DNA of 64,000 nt from Plutella xylostella (taxonomy: Eukaryota > Arthropoda > Insecta > Lepidoptera > Plutellidae). Position 1 is the stretch's first letter, and the number at the start of each line of letters is the position of its first letter. The stretch spans positions 8,501,501 to 8,565,500 of the forward strand of contig NC_063983.1 in NCBI RefSeq assembly GCF_932276165.1, written 5' to 3'. Both the position numbers and the translations under genes were made by a program. The notes under the pieces were generated by a model that saw only the letters and a list, made by a program, of their open reading frames with translations, was not told the origin of the DNA and searched no databases. Below, one piece after another: positions 1 to 8,966 of this stretch.

Positions 1-200
1 GTGAACCCATAATTGAACAGTTCTCCTCTGCAAACAAAAAAAACAAATACTTAGCTTATACAAATACAAATATTCTAACAGTCAAATAAAATATTTACAA
101 TTCTATGTTACTTACCGTTAAACGTCTTGCGATTTCACTAATTGTAATGTTTTGTTCATATAAATACGATTATCTCCGCCTTTTTGAACATGGTTAAGTG
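1..200 (-). pseudogene. Transposase-like helix-turn-helix remnant, split by an apparent intron
   Basis: Read on the minus strand, about 116-170 encodes a helix-turn-helix-like stretch containing ISEIARRLT. It ends at a good donor (GTAAGT), and a TTTGCAG acceptor lies about 90 bases further on. The next bases (1-26) continue in phase as RRTVQLWVH, which is what follows this helix in Tc1/mariner-type and related DNA-binding domains. Upstream the frame is broken: a one-base shift near 150-156 and a stop separate the helix from the segment that should precede it. This is best read as a decayed transposase or transposase-derived gene cut by the window edge. The family is inferred from the motif only. 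Confidence 0.35.
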
Positions 201-490
201 ACTTTCCATACTGACTGCGAAGAGTAATTAATTAAATTGACAAATCACAAAGTGAATCACTTTGCAGACGCAGAGGTGAATTGTCACTAAAACTAAAAAC
301 AAATTTCGTTTATTCATATTGTATGAGGGTAGAATGGTTTTAATTCTCAAATGAAGAACGAATCATATATTTTTGGCGAAGAGAAATAGTCGACAGCTAT
401 GCAGCTTGTAGTCATTTGTCAGTTTCAAATATATTAATTTTATACTCAACAGCGTTTAAATTAACGCAAAATTTGAATTAAGTTAAATAA

Positions 491-565
491 AAATAACCAT
501 CCGTGGACTCGAACTCACGACCTATGTTTCATTAGTCTAACATTCTACCAATGAGCTACGAAGTG
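491..565 (-). repeat. tRNA-like SINE head
   Basis: The minus strand has an A-box-like stretch (TAGCTCATTGGTAGA) and a B-box-like stretch (GAGTTCGAGTCCA) at the spacing of a tRNA promoter. The T-arm does not fold into a clean five-pair stem and no acceptor stem closes, so this looks like a tRNA-derived SINE head or a tRNA relic, not a working tRNA gene. Confidence 0.4.
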
Positions 566-683
566 TATAGACACAGGTAGTGAAATTTTGTTTCACATCA
601 ATTTTATAACTGTTTCACTAACACTACCGGTTGATATTTTTATGTCACAGCTGGTATACGGGCGTTTGCCTACGCACAAACTC

Positions 684-840
684 GTTTGTGTTGTTGTGTG
701 TGTGTGTGTGTGTGTGTGGTTTGTTACTGGTGTGTAAACCGATTTCTGCGTTTATGCACACATAGACAACGTTAGTGTGCACACATACACTACGTTAGTG
801 TGCCCTGCCAACCATTTGACGTTGCCGTGTGTACAAGTAA
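684..840. repeat. GT microsatellite and adjoining 28-base tandem duplicate
   Basis: A GT dinucleotide run covers about 690-718. Just downstream, a unit containing ACGTTAGTGTGC preceded by ACACATA occurs twice in tandem (about 759-812). The rest of 570-2000 shows no exon that I can support. Confidence 0.7.
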
Positions 841-1800
841 AACGCTTACACGTGTACATTGTACACCCACAGTATCCAAAAAAGGGACAGATCAGTTTGT
901 CATTAACATTACCTCTAATTACTTGTTATTTATTTTAAAGTTATTGTTAAGCAAAACCAAACTCTCAAAATTATGATTATGACCATTAATGAGTATTATT
1001 TTTTGCTGATTATGTACTTAATATAATAATGTGGTATTATAATTTTGAGAAATAAAAATAAAAGTCAATAAATGTTTGTTTTTTTAAATAAGGTGTAAAA
1101 AACGCAAAATATGTTTTATAAGAGTTTGGTAAGTTTTTTTCTTAGCTATTTTTGCGTCATCTATGTTGCCACGGCTGACCCCACCACCTATTTTACTTTT
1201 ACTCATTCCAACATGACTTACCCTTAATAAATTCAGTCAGATAAATTTCTTTCAAACAATTTTACATCGAGGTCGTTTTGTACTAAAATAGCAATAACTT
1301 TTTTGTTAATTGAAACAATATCAACGTTTCATACCATTTTGGAAACTGCATTAAATGAGCAATCTTTTCAAATTTGGTGCCAGGTTTGCGTGGTATATTT
1401 TTTTTACAGTATGTAGAGTCAAAGTTGTTTATAAAAAAATACGATTACCTTTTACGACTATGAAAACCGTGTTTTTTTAAACATACAGCATTACTCGATA
1501 TTTTTTTTGACTGCGATCAATAGCAGGGCTATATAGGGTGATGCAACACCAAAAAAATTCTAACAATATGGATTTTTGTACCGGCGGCACGCAAAAAACT
1601 GATCCAAGGTGTCGATTTTCAGCAAATTTATAAAAGTGACAATATTTCGAAAAATATCGAGTTTTTACTAAGGTCATATTGTGATATTCTGGCCTCTCAT
1701 GAGCTGACCTATCAGCCCTTTAAGGGATGACGTTGACTTTTGGGACACCCTGTATATACAGCCAATCAGTGGAATCAAAACATGCTCTTCTTCGTAGAAG

Positions 1801-1945
1801 AAGCTCTACTTTCGAAAGAGCGGCATAAAACCGAGGATACTCTCGTCGCTTTAACTACTCCCCCTACTATCTACTATCTCCCTACTATCTACTATCGCAG
1901 AAGTGGGATAAGCTCTACTTTCGAAAGAGCAGGATAAGACGGAGA
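1801..1945. repeat. Direct repeat of a palindromic motif
   Basis: GCTCTACTTTCGAAAGAGC, itself partly palindromic around TTCGAA, occurs at about 1803-1821 and again near 1912-1930. Each is followed by a related GATAAGACGGAG-like or CATAAAACCGAG-like stretch. Between them CTACTATCTACTATC is also repeated. It is a local duplication of unknown origin about 80 bases upstream of the first Ctf18 exon in the window. Confidence 0.5.
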
Positions 1946-2008
1946 ATAAGCGAGATCAATCTGTAACAACCCCCCTACTATGGCGGGTACATGAGCCCCT
2001 GTCATCAG

Positions 2009-2115
2009 TGTGCTCGTCCCGGCTGCCGGCAGTGAGCGGCGCGCGGCGGGCGCTGCTGCTGGACATCATACCGCTGTTGCCGTGTGGACTGGCTCCTAAC
2101 TTGAGGAACCCTAAT
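2009..2115 (+). CDS. Ctf18: Ctf18 (CHTF18/cutlet) exon, first of six in window
   Basis: This internal exon is bounded by a CAG acceptor at 2006-2008 and a GTGAGA donor at 2116. It encodes a helix-rich stretch with RALLLDIIPLL and GLAPNLR, which aligns with the vertebrate CHTF18 segment that reads ALLLDALCLLLDILAPKLR. The exon starts with two bases completing a codon from an upstream exon outside the window and ends in phase 0. The following exon at 3103 starts in phase 0 and continues the same family alignment, so the chain is consistent. Ctf18 is the large subunit of an alternative RFC clamp loader that loads PCNA and supports sister-chromatid cohesion and replication checkpoint signalling in the nucleus. 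This part lies downstream of the AAA+ ATPase core. The exact acceptor is less certain than the donor. Confidence 0.75.
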
Positions 2116-2274
2116 GTGAGAACCACAATTTATGACAAAACCTGTTACAAGTATATCCGTCAATGCGGTCGCACTTTCGTCAATAAGTTAGGCTATAACC
2201 ACGCTATAACAGCCACCAGAGAGCATACGAGAGAAGCTCGCAGTCACACTGACCGAACACGGTCTGGAGACATG

Positions 2275-2494
2275 TCCTAACTAATATAGTAAGTAATATT
2301 ATAAATGCGAAAGTAACAGTGTCTGTCTGTCTGTCTGTCTGTCTGTTACTCTTTCACGCCAAAACTACTGAACGGATTTGAATGAAATTTGGTATACATA
2401 TGGTCTAGACCCTGAAACAAAACATAGGCTTTTATCCCAGAATTCCCACGGGAAAAGTTTTTAAGGCGAAGCGAAGGTCGTGGGAACAGCTAGT
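2275..2494 (+). mobile_element. Helitron-like nonautonomous element, copy 1
   Basis: It starts at TC (TCCTAACTAATAT), contains TAATATTATAAATGCGAAAGT, a run of TCTG repeats and GAACGGATTTGAATGAAATT, and ends in GGGAACAGCTAGT, preceded by a GCGAAGCGAAG region that can pair with GC-rich sequence before the end. A 5' TC, a 3' CTAGT and no target-site duplication fit Helitrons. The body matches the common lepidopteran Lep1-type family as I recall it. This copy has a roughly 10-base duplication near the 5' end. Confidence 0.65.
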
Positions 2495-2894
2495 TATATA
2501 TAATATTTCAGCGATATCGTAGCTACTAACTAGCTCTTTCGCCTCATGTTTGGAAACTATAAAGGCTAAGTCATTATTAGGTAAATAGTATTAAGTTCTT
2601 GGTCTTACTCGTAATAGCTAATTGCTGAAATTCAGTTGACGTTTTGTTACGTGAATCGAGGCATAGTTCATAGGAAAATAATTAAATCATTGCTATAAAG
2701 GACACTGAATAATGGCGAAATTTCATTAGCTACGTAGCTGACAACGTACTACGTTGGGTTTACTATAAATATTATTATATCCAGGAGTTTCTTGCCTCCG
2801 TTCTTCTCCTTAGACAGATAGAGTCCCCCTTATCCGAACGGAGAGTAGTTTGTAAAAATTAATAATGGATGTTTATTAAAAAAATATATATTTA

Positions 2895-3046
2895 GGGGCC
2901 GTCCATTAATCACGTGAGGTCGTTTTTGACAAAAAATTAATACACGTGATGTCTAACGAGACCCCCCCCTCCCCCCTCGTGATGTTTCGTGATGTTTTCC
3001 GTACCCCCCCCCCCCTTTGAGCCTCACGTGATTAATGGACGGCCCC
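2895..3046. mobile_element. Inverted-repeat MITE with TTA target duplication (PIF/Harbinger-like)
   Basis: The ends are a near-perfect inverted repeat beginning GGGGCCGTCCATTAATCACG and continuing for about 25 bases. TTA flanks both sides (2892-2894 and 3047-3049). The interior has C-rich runs and repeated CGTGATGTTT. A three-base TTA/TAA duplication with GGG/GGC-starting ends fits PIF/Harbinger-type MITEs. The element ends only 56 bases before the Ctf18 exon at 3103. Confidence 0.75.
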
Positions 3047-3102
3047 TTATACGATGAATAAAAATATGTGACTTTGACTTTTTAATCTTACTCTCCTTCC
3101 AG

Positions 3103-3247
3103 CTCTGTACCGAGATAGAACGCGGGGCGGTACGCTCGGCGGCGCGCGCGATGTGCGACTACGGGCTGCAGCACACGCCGCGTCGCACCGCCGACGGACT
3201 GTACGAGACCGCCATGGAGCCCGACATCTATAGACTGGCATTCTTTG
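3103..3247 (+). CDS. Ctf18: Ctf18 exon, second of six in window
   Basis: The acceptor is CTCCTTCCAG (3093-3102) and the donor is GTAAGC (3248). The exon is 145 bases, phase 0 in and phase 1 out. It encodes LCTEIERGAVRSAARAMCDY followed by a segment with RRTADGLYETAMEPDIYRL. This matches the CHTF18 block after the LAPKLR segment, where vertebrate proteins have a methionine-leucine-alanine-tyrosine helix, RTPDGQY and LEPNVEEL. The exon is the source of the duplicated fragments downstream: its last 95 bases recur identically at 3511-3605 and shorter copies follow. Only this copy is both complete and open in the phase required by the neighbouring exons, so it is taken as the functional one. Confidence 0.85.
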
Positions 3248-3249
3248 GT

Positions 3250-4187
3250 AAGCTTTTCTGACTACATTATTATGTCAGGATATCTATCATCCTTATCAAG
3301 CTGAATAACTTCTAGATTCTAGAAATCGCCGAATGGAACCTGATGAATATAGAATCGCGACATTGGTAAGGAATAGTGACATATTCTCCTTCCAGCTATC
3401 TATGCAGCGAGACATCTATATACTGACCTTCTTTGGTAAGGAACAGCAACATTATTCTTTCAGCTATAGAATACTTCTTTATTCTATTTAAGACACCATA
3501 TGTGTGTGGTGTGCGACTACGGGCTGCAGCACACGCCGCGTCGCACCGCCGACGGACTGTACGAGACCGCCATGGAGCCCGACATCTATAGACTGGCATT
3601 CTTTGGTAAGATATATGTCACTATATCATATTCTCCTGGCAGCGACCTCACAGCGAGACTAAGTACCTAATAGCATGGAGCCTTTGGTAAGGAATGGTAG
3701 AGTTACCGGCTTTCCATATGCCACCTAAATGGTGGCGAATAACTCGCGGCGATGCGCAGACGGACTGTACGAGACCGCCATGGAGCCCGACATCTATAGA
3801 CTGGCATTGTTTGGTAAGATATAGTAGGGTTGCCGGCCACCCTTATGCCACCTAAATGGTAGTGAATAACTTGTGGCAATATTGGCGCGTCTCTCCGAAT
3901 GCGCCTGATGTCTATAGACTCGCGTTCTTTGGTAACGAATAGTGACATATTCTCCTTCCAGCTATCTATGCAGCGATACATCTATAGACTTTTCTTTGGT
4001 AAAGAATAGTGACATATTCTTCCAGCTATAGAAAGAGCGCCTATAGACTCGCGTTCTTTGGTAAGGTATAATAGGGTTACCGGCCTTCCATATGCCACCT
4101 AAATGGTGGCGAATAGCTTGCGGCAATATCGGCGCGTCGCGATGCGCAGACGGACTGTACGAGACCGCCATGGAGCCCGATGTATAT
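3250..4187 (+). repeat. Tandem array of partial Ctf18 exon copies with splice sites
   Basis: The stretch is made of degenerate duplicates of the end of the exon at 3103-3247 plus its flanking intron. Copies of GACATCTATAGACTGGCATT or close variants are each followed by CTTTG and GTAAG-like donors (after 3365, 3435, 3605, 3686, 3813, 3931, 3998 and 4060), and several are preceded by CTTCCAG, TTTCAG or GGCAG acceptors (before 3396, 3464, 3643, 3962 and 4026). A second motif, CCATATGCCACCTAAATGG, recurs at about 3714, 3838 and 4088. The array resumes after the LTR element at 10577. Candidate mini-exons with both sites measure 40, 142, 44, 37 and 35 bases. None is a multiple of three, so none could be skipped in or out without a frame change. 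Confidence 0.8.
3511..3605 (+). pseudogene. Identical 95-bp copy of the Ctf18 exon end
   Basis: These 95 bases match the 3' part of exon 3103-3247 without a difference that I could find, including the donor. The sequence in front differs: from the nearest acceptor (TTTCAG at 3458-3463) the phase needed after the phase-0 upstream exon meets a TAG at the second codon. In the phase used after exon 3103-3247 the copy also reads into a stop. It is therefore a decoy or a fossil, not an alternative coding exon. Confidence 0.75.
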
Positions 4188-5048
4188 TGTGACGCCCGCG
4201 CACCATAGAAACAAGAAGCCAGCGCGACGTCACGGAAAATTCCACGGCCGCGAGCAAGTAAACAACATCCGCCGCCGCCGCTGCCGCCACTCGATGACGT
4301 CATGGAAGATTCCACTGCCACTGAAGTAAACAAGATTCGCCGCCGCCGCGTGCCGCCACTCCCCACTACAGAAGCCGCATATAAAAGGGCGCACGCGCGG
4401 ACAGAAAGGCAATACTCGTGGGGTCGTCTTAGTGCTCACACCTAGCTCTGGTTGCGGTTCGGTCGACCGCGTCGCTTCCGGAGGTCTAGTGCGCTAAGAC
4501 ATAGACCGGCTCAGTAAGTCTGCCTTCCTCAAGCTTGCGTTGTGGTCTACCCCCGCACACGTTTGCAAGAGCCTGGTGGAACTACGGAGTTCTCGAAAGA
4601 CCTGGCACTTCTACTAAGTCTGGTTGCGGTTCGATCGATCGCGTCGCTCCCAGAACCCAAAGGAACTGCCGGATTCTGTACCACGTTTATTCCACCCCTG
4701 TTTCCTCGACCTCTCTGTAAAAGGGCCTTCAGCCGCAAGCATAATTGTCATATCCAAAAGCATTTAAAAGCATAACGAGTCGCATCAGAATTGTCAATAA
4801 AACTAGATTATCGGTTCTTGGTCGTATTCATAGTCTGGGCCGTATGTTGTAATTATATCGTGTTGTTGGTTAAGCATTATATATATAAATAAAAGTCAAA
4901 GATTTTATCCTCGTTGTATTCGTAAAACCAAATCAGTTGTTTCAATCCAAACTCCACTCAGATAGGTAACCCAAATGATCAGTCATTAGGTTCATTTATG
5001 TTAGCGTAGCACCCCCTGAGCTAGCCGCCCCTAAGGCGCTACGTTACA
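4188..5048 (+). repeat. 5' LTR
   Basis: It begins TGTGACGCCC and ends GCGCTACGTTACA (TG...CA). U3 contains the palindrome ATGACGTCAT at 4294-4303, GC-rich CCGCCGCCGC stretches and a TATA box (TATAAAAG, 4380-4387). Two AATAAA signals lie at 4796-4801 and 4888-4893, so transcription should start near 4405-4415 and R ends after the second or first signal. At 861 bp it is long for a Gypsy LTR. Confidence 0.9.
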
Positions 5049-5050
5049 TT

Positions 5051-5062
5051 TGGCGCCCAACG
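5051..5062 (+). other. Primer-binding site (tRNA-Lys type)
   Basis: TGGCGCCCAACG starts two bases after the 5' LTR. The sequence is complementary to a tRNA-Lys 3' end as used by Drosophila gypsy. This supports assignment to the Gypsy group. Confidence 0.75.
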
Positions 5063-5437
5063 AAATAACCCTGAAAGGGTAGGCCCACTTGTTTCGTAAT
5101 ACTAAGATTTACGTTACATTTGTTGCCCAATTTAGTAATCCAAACGGGAAGACCATTTTGTTCGGAATTCAGGCCAAGAGTACAAGTAGGTACTTCGGTA
5201 GTCTTTCGTTTTCATCGGTCGGTCAAACCACAAGGGAGGTTCGGTTTTTGTCGTATTATGAGTAACTTAGTAGGATACGTCAAAATCGACTCAGTTTAGT
5301 AAGTGATTCGGTAGGTTTCAGTAGTCAAACACCAGCCACAAAGAAAGGTACGGTCAGTACAAAAAAGTAAAATAAACCCGGGATTCAAGAAATAACAACG
5401 GAGTAAGAAGGAACGAAATAGGAAAAGAAATAAATAA

Positions 5438-6433
5438 ATGTCATCGTGGATATATAAATTAAAAACCGGCCAAGTGCGAGTCGGGCTCGCGCACAAAGGG
5501 TTCCGTAGCAGCAAAATTACAGTTAAATCAACCTATCTCAAAAACTATAAGAGATACTTTGATCAAACCAAAAATCGTTGAAAGAGTTAATTAGCATGCA
5601 TCACCTCTATTTTTTTTAGAATTTTATACCCCGTAGTTATAAAAATAGGGGGGGGGGTCATACTTTTTACGACTTTGAGAGCTGATATCTCAAAAACCGT
5701 TCACTTTAAGAAAAATGTTTTTTAGAAAACTTTATATCATTTTAAAAGACCTTTCCATTGATACCCCACACGGGTATGTACATCGAAAAAAAAAAATTCA
5801 TCCCTCAGTTACATGTATGGGGGGCCCCACCCCCAATTCTTTTTTTTACTATTTAGTGTCATATTTTTGTAGCGGTTCATACAACACATATTCCCATCAA
5901 ATTTCATCACTGTAGTACTTATAGTTTCCGAGTAAATCGGCTGTGACAGACGGACAGACGGACAGACGGACATGACGAAACTATAAGGGTTCCGTTTTTG
6001 CCATTTTGGCTACGGAACCCTAAAAAGGAGGATTTAATCAACGAGTTAGAAAAACAGGATATACAGTTACAGTTTAAAGATTTATCAGTAGAGGATTTAA
6101 GAAAAACATTAATTAAAAAACTAAGGGAACAAGCAGATAGGGGGGAAGAAATTTGGGAGGAAAGCAGGTCAGAAGAGGAAATGTCAAAAGAAAAGAACAG
6201 CACAACGACTGCCAGGAGCCCGACAGACGGCTCAGCAGTCAAGATAACAGCAGAAATACAAGCGAACAAGGAAATCATGCAGGCGGTCTTGGGATGGAAT
6301 ATCACATTTGATAACCACAACGACCCAGTAGATTTCATAGAAACATTAGATGAATTCATAGAAGGCACAGAAGTGAATAAGGAGAAATTATTACACCTGT
6401 TACCGAGGATATTTAAAGGACAGGCATTAGCAT
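5438..6433 (+). pseudogene. gag N-terminal part, split by a 555-bp insertion
   Basis: The reading frame opens at an ATG at 5438 and runs only about ten codons before a repeat element (5466-6020) interrupts it; it resumes at about 6022 and continues to a second insertion at 6434. The resumed part encodes a lysine/glutamate-rich, probably coiled-coil region, then a threonine/serine linker and the start of a retrotransposon capsid-like domain (GWNITFDNHNDPVDFIETL). The first insertion plus its duplication is 561 bases, a multiple of three, but it carries stop codons, so no full-length Gag can be made. The start choice rests on frame agreement on both sides of the insertion. Confidence 0.65.
5466..6020 (+). 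mobile_element. 555-bp interspersed repeat inserted in gag (family not named)
   Basis: The insert begins CCGGCCAAGTGCGAGTCGGG, has GGGTTCCGTA near the left end and TACGGAACCC at the right end (an inverted pair), and a CAGACGGA tandem run at about 5946-5971. A six-base TAAAAA duplication flanks it (5460-5465 and 6021-6026). I recognise the sequence type as very common in lepidopteran genomes but cannot assign a family name or transposition class with confidence. Confidence 0.7.
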
Positions 6434-6759
6434 TTTTTTTTATGCCCGCGCTCTCGACGCTTCATAAGTTTATACTTTATAATTTATCATAATCTATAAC
6501 TATAGTTCTTATTTGTTTACTTTTTTGAATAATATTTTATGTCAAGTCAGTCCGTGACTTCACCCAGGGTTCTAGCTGAAAACCAGCGCTATGGTTTATC
6601 ATAGCACCAAGCTGAGCTAGAACCCGTTTCTGCACCGGGAAGCAACACCCTTGCTCATTTTCCTTTGGCTTTTTTTTATTATTTGTTTTATTATTTATTT
6701 TTTGTGTTGTTTCCGTGTGTGTGTGAAATAAATGTATTTTCTTTCTTTTTTCTTCTTTC
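6434..6759 (+). mobile_element. 326-bp retroposon inserted in gag, with a SINE-shared 3' tail
   Basis: It is flanked by TAGCAT (6428-6433 and 6760-6765). The body is AT-rich with a GC-richer middle (GGTTCTAGCTGAAAACCAGC, and GAGCTAGAACCC nearby as an inverted partner). The last part, TTTCCGTGTGTGTGTGAAAT followed by AAATGTATT with an AATAAA signal, is the same tail that ends the tRNA-headed SINE at 11514-11810, although the bodies differ. It ends in a T/C-rich run. It splits the gag capsid region. Confidence 0.7.
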
Positions 6760-6765
6760 TAGCAT

Positions 6766-7916
6766 GGTATAGGAACAATAAAAGTCTCTGGAATACTTGG
6801 GACGACTTTATACAAGGATTTCAACTCCATTATTACCCGAATAACCAGGAAAATAGTTTATTAGAACGAATAATCGCGCGAAAGCAAAGATACTTAGAAG
6901 ATTTCAATACTTATTTAACCGATATACAAACACTAATGAGGCGATACCGGAAACTGTCAGAAGAAGAAAAACTCGAAAGAATTTACGAAAACTTAAACAC
7001 AAATTACAAATACTACGTCAAACGGAAGGATTTCAGTAAACTTAACGAACTCATCTCGATAACAAAAGACTTCGAAAAACTGAACGCGGAACGATATAAA
7101 TCAAGGTCAACACCAAACGCCGCAACAAAACCAACATTGTCAAGCAACCGTAGACCACCTGACGACGATAGAATACATAGGTCAAACAACGGTCGTAAAA
7201 TAAATCCAAACTACAACAGCGAAATACACTGCTGGAAGTGTGGAATGCCGGACCACTTAGCTAGAGGATGTAGGAGTCGGAGAGCAATATTTTGTTGTAA
7301 ATGCGGAATCATGGGAAGAACCAGTTTTAATTGTTGCCTGAAGACAGAATCAAGAACAATAGAAAATGAATCGTACACAATCAGGGACGTAACGCGCGAT
7401 AATCGAATATTTATTGAGATACAACTTAACGGGAAGAAATATGAAGCATTATTAGACACGGGGGCAACAAATTCATATATAAACCACGAAATTTACAAGG
7501 AATTATTAGACGCAGGAGCAATGCAGTTTGACACAATAAAGAAAGTTATCCTAGCCGACGGAAGCATAATAGAAATAAATAAAGCGCTAACATTAGACAT
7601 AGAAATAGACGGCATTTCAATAAAACACCAAGTCAACATGTTACCTAACACGAAAAGGATAATAATCGGGATGGATATCTTAAAAAGACTAGGGATGGAC
7701 ATAAAGTGGAACAAGATAGAGGAAAATAAAGATATTAAACCTGAATTAGCCGAAACAAATGAAATGAAAAGCACAGTAATACCATCAGAAGATAGTTTAG
7801 ATCAAGCTCAAAAAAAGGAATTAGAACAAGTCCTAGATGAAGAGTTCAAGAAATGCGAAAACAGCCCAATCGATAACAAACATCAGTCATTAATGAACAC
7901 GTACATAAGATGTTAA
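6766..7916 (+). pseudogene. gag C-terminal part with zinc knuckles, and protease
   Basis: This is an open frame from the insertion boundary to a stop at 7914. It encodes the rest of a capsid-like domain (FIQGFQLHYYP), then a first CCHC knuckle (CWKCGMPDHLARGC, fitting CX2CX4HX4C), then a second knuckle in which arginine replaces the histidine (CX2CX4RX4C). An aspartic protease with the LLDTGATNSYI active-site motif and a GMDILKRLG flap-end motif follows. Gag and protease share one frame. The tail of this frame runs into sequence that, in another frame, belongs to the start of reverse transcriptase, so an indel separates protease from the RT remnant. Confidence 0.8.
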
Positions 7917-8149
7917 AAGACGGCATTATAGAAAAATCAAGTAGTCCTTACAGCTCACCGGTAGTCCTAGCAAAAAAGGAAATCGGAGAATATCCTAAAT
8001 ATGATTTCGAGATACAATACCGCAGCGGGACACAAAACAAAATAGCCGACGAGTTGTCTAGGAACCCAGGATACGCCAGTGCAGTCGAAAAACAAAATTG
8101 GTATGACAAGAAATTTAAGGAAATCGCGGAAAACCAAAACAAAGACTAA
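7890..8149 (+). pseudogene. Reverse transcriptase/RNase H remnant with large internal deletion
   Basis: From about 7910 the frame gives the N-terminal RT motif (GIIEKSSSPYSSPVVLAKK). Within about ten codons it jumps to the end of RNase H (FEIQYRSGTQNKIADELSRN). The catalytic palm with its YXDD motif and most of RNase H are missing, a deletion of well over a kilobase compared with any Gypsy pol. A stop at 8147-8149 (TAA) lies in the same frame as the integrase domain that follows. Confidence 0.85.
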
Positions 8150-8569
8150 AATTACTGTATAAAAGACGGAAAGCTATATAAAAAAATCACGAACCACTTG
8201 TACGGCATGAAATTAGAAGAATATTCAGAATGGAAATTATGCGTACCACGTGAGGAAACTTTAGAAATTTTAGAACAAAATCACGACAACCCAAGTGCGG
8301 GACATTTAGGCGTGAAGAAAACCTTGAACAGAATCGCCCAACGATACACTTGGCCTGGGATGTATAAGGACGTAACGAGATACGTGGGCAGATGCGAAGC
8401 ATGTCAAAGGCATAAACCATCACAAGAGAAAAAGGCAGGGGTAATGCATATAAAGAGTGCCAATGGTAAGAAGAAAAAGAAAAAGAAGAAGAGGAGTGGA
8501 AAAAAAAGGAACGGGGGACACCGAAGTGGGATAGTCCGTCTCCCTAAATATATCAGGAAATCGCAATAA
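8150..8569 (+). pseudogene. Integrase N-terminal zinc-binding domain, truncated
   Basis: In frame after the TAA at 8147, the sequence encodes the HHCC domain typical of Gypsy integrases: GHLGVKKTLNRIAQRYTWPG, then a CEACQRHK pair of cysteines. The DDE catalytic core and C-terminal domain are absent: after about 8450 the frame becomes a lysine-rich low-complexity run. The copy cannot encode integrase. Confidence 0.8.
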
Positions 8570-8966
8570 GAGCGCGGTTTTCCCTTTCCTTTTCTTTTTC
8601 TTTTTAATAGCAAAGGAGCTACATTTTTTTTTATTTTTTTGTTGGTATTTTTGGTTCGTCACAATTTTGACAAAGTTTTTTTTGTTGTTTTATTCTGTGT
8701 ACTCAAAGTCAAAAGCAGAAGGAGTAGTACCTACTATTTGTTAAAATTTGGTTAAAATAGTTAGTAAAATAGTCGCTTATATAGGTATAGGACTACTATT
8801 CTTGGAATAGTTAGTAAATTAGTTTCTCTAAGTAGCACTTAAAAGTATGAAGGTAGTTAAGTTTCGCAAGTTTTGAGGGACAAAACCACAAAAGGATTTC
8901 AGAGTATACAACATGTACTTAGACGGTGATTTTTACAGGTAAAAATCTCCATAAGAAGGGGGAGAA
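8570..8966 (+). other. LTR element 3' untranslated region and polypurine tract
   Basis: No domain is recognisable between the integrase remnant and the 3' LTR. It has T-rich runs (8580-8690) and GTTAGTAAAATAGT-like short repeats (8745-8825). The purine run AAGAAGGGGGAGAA ends directly at the LTR start and is the expected plus-strand primer. There is no trace of an envelope gene. Confidence 0.75.

Noticed and set aside
491..565. Possible functional tRNA gene
   Set aside because: The A and B boxes are present, but the T-stem and acceptor stem do not pair, so it is treated as a SINE head.
2008..2280. A longer open frame continuing past 2115
   Set aside because: The frame continues into the intron and a Helitron-like element; the GTGAGA donor at 2116 and the phase of exon 3103 fit a splice.
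3047..4439. Repeated minus-strand open frames with the same arginine-rich peptide
   Set aside because: They are antisense shadows of the duplicated Ctf18 exon fragments and of the 5' LTR; the plus strand explains them.
4535..4775. Open frames within the 5' LTR and their duplicates in the 3' LTR
   Set aside because: They lie in R/U5 of the LTR, occur in overlapping frames on both strands and match no known domain.
8404..8662. Minus-strand lysine/phenylalanine-rich frames
   Set aside because: They are reverse readings of A/T- and purine-rich low-complexity sequence in the LTR element.
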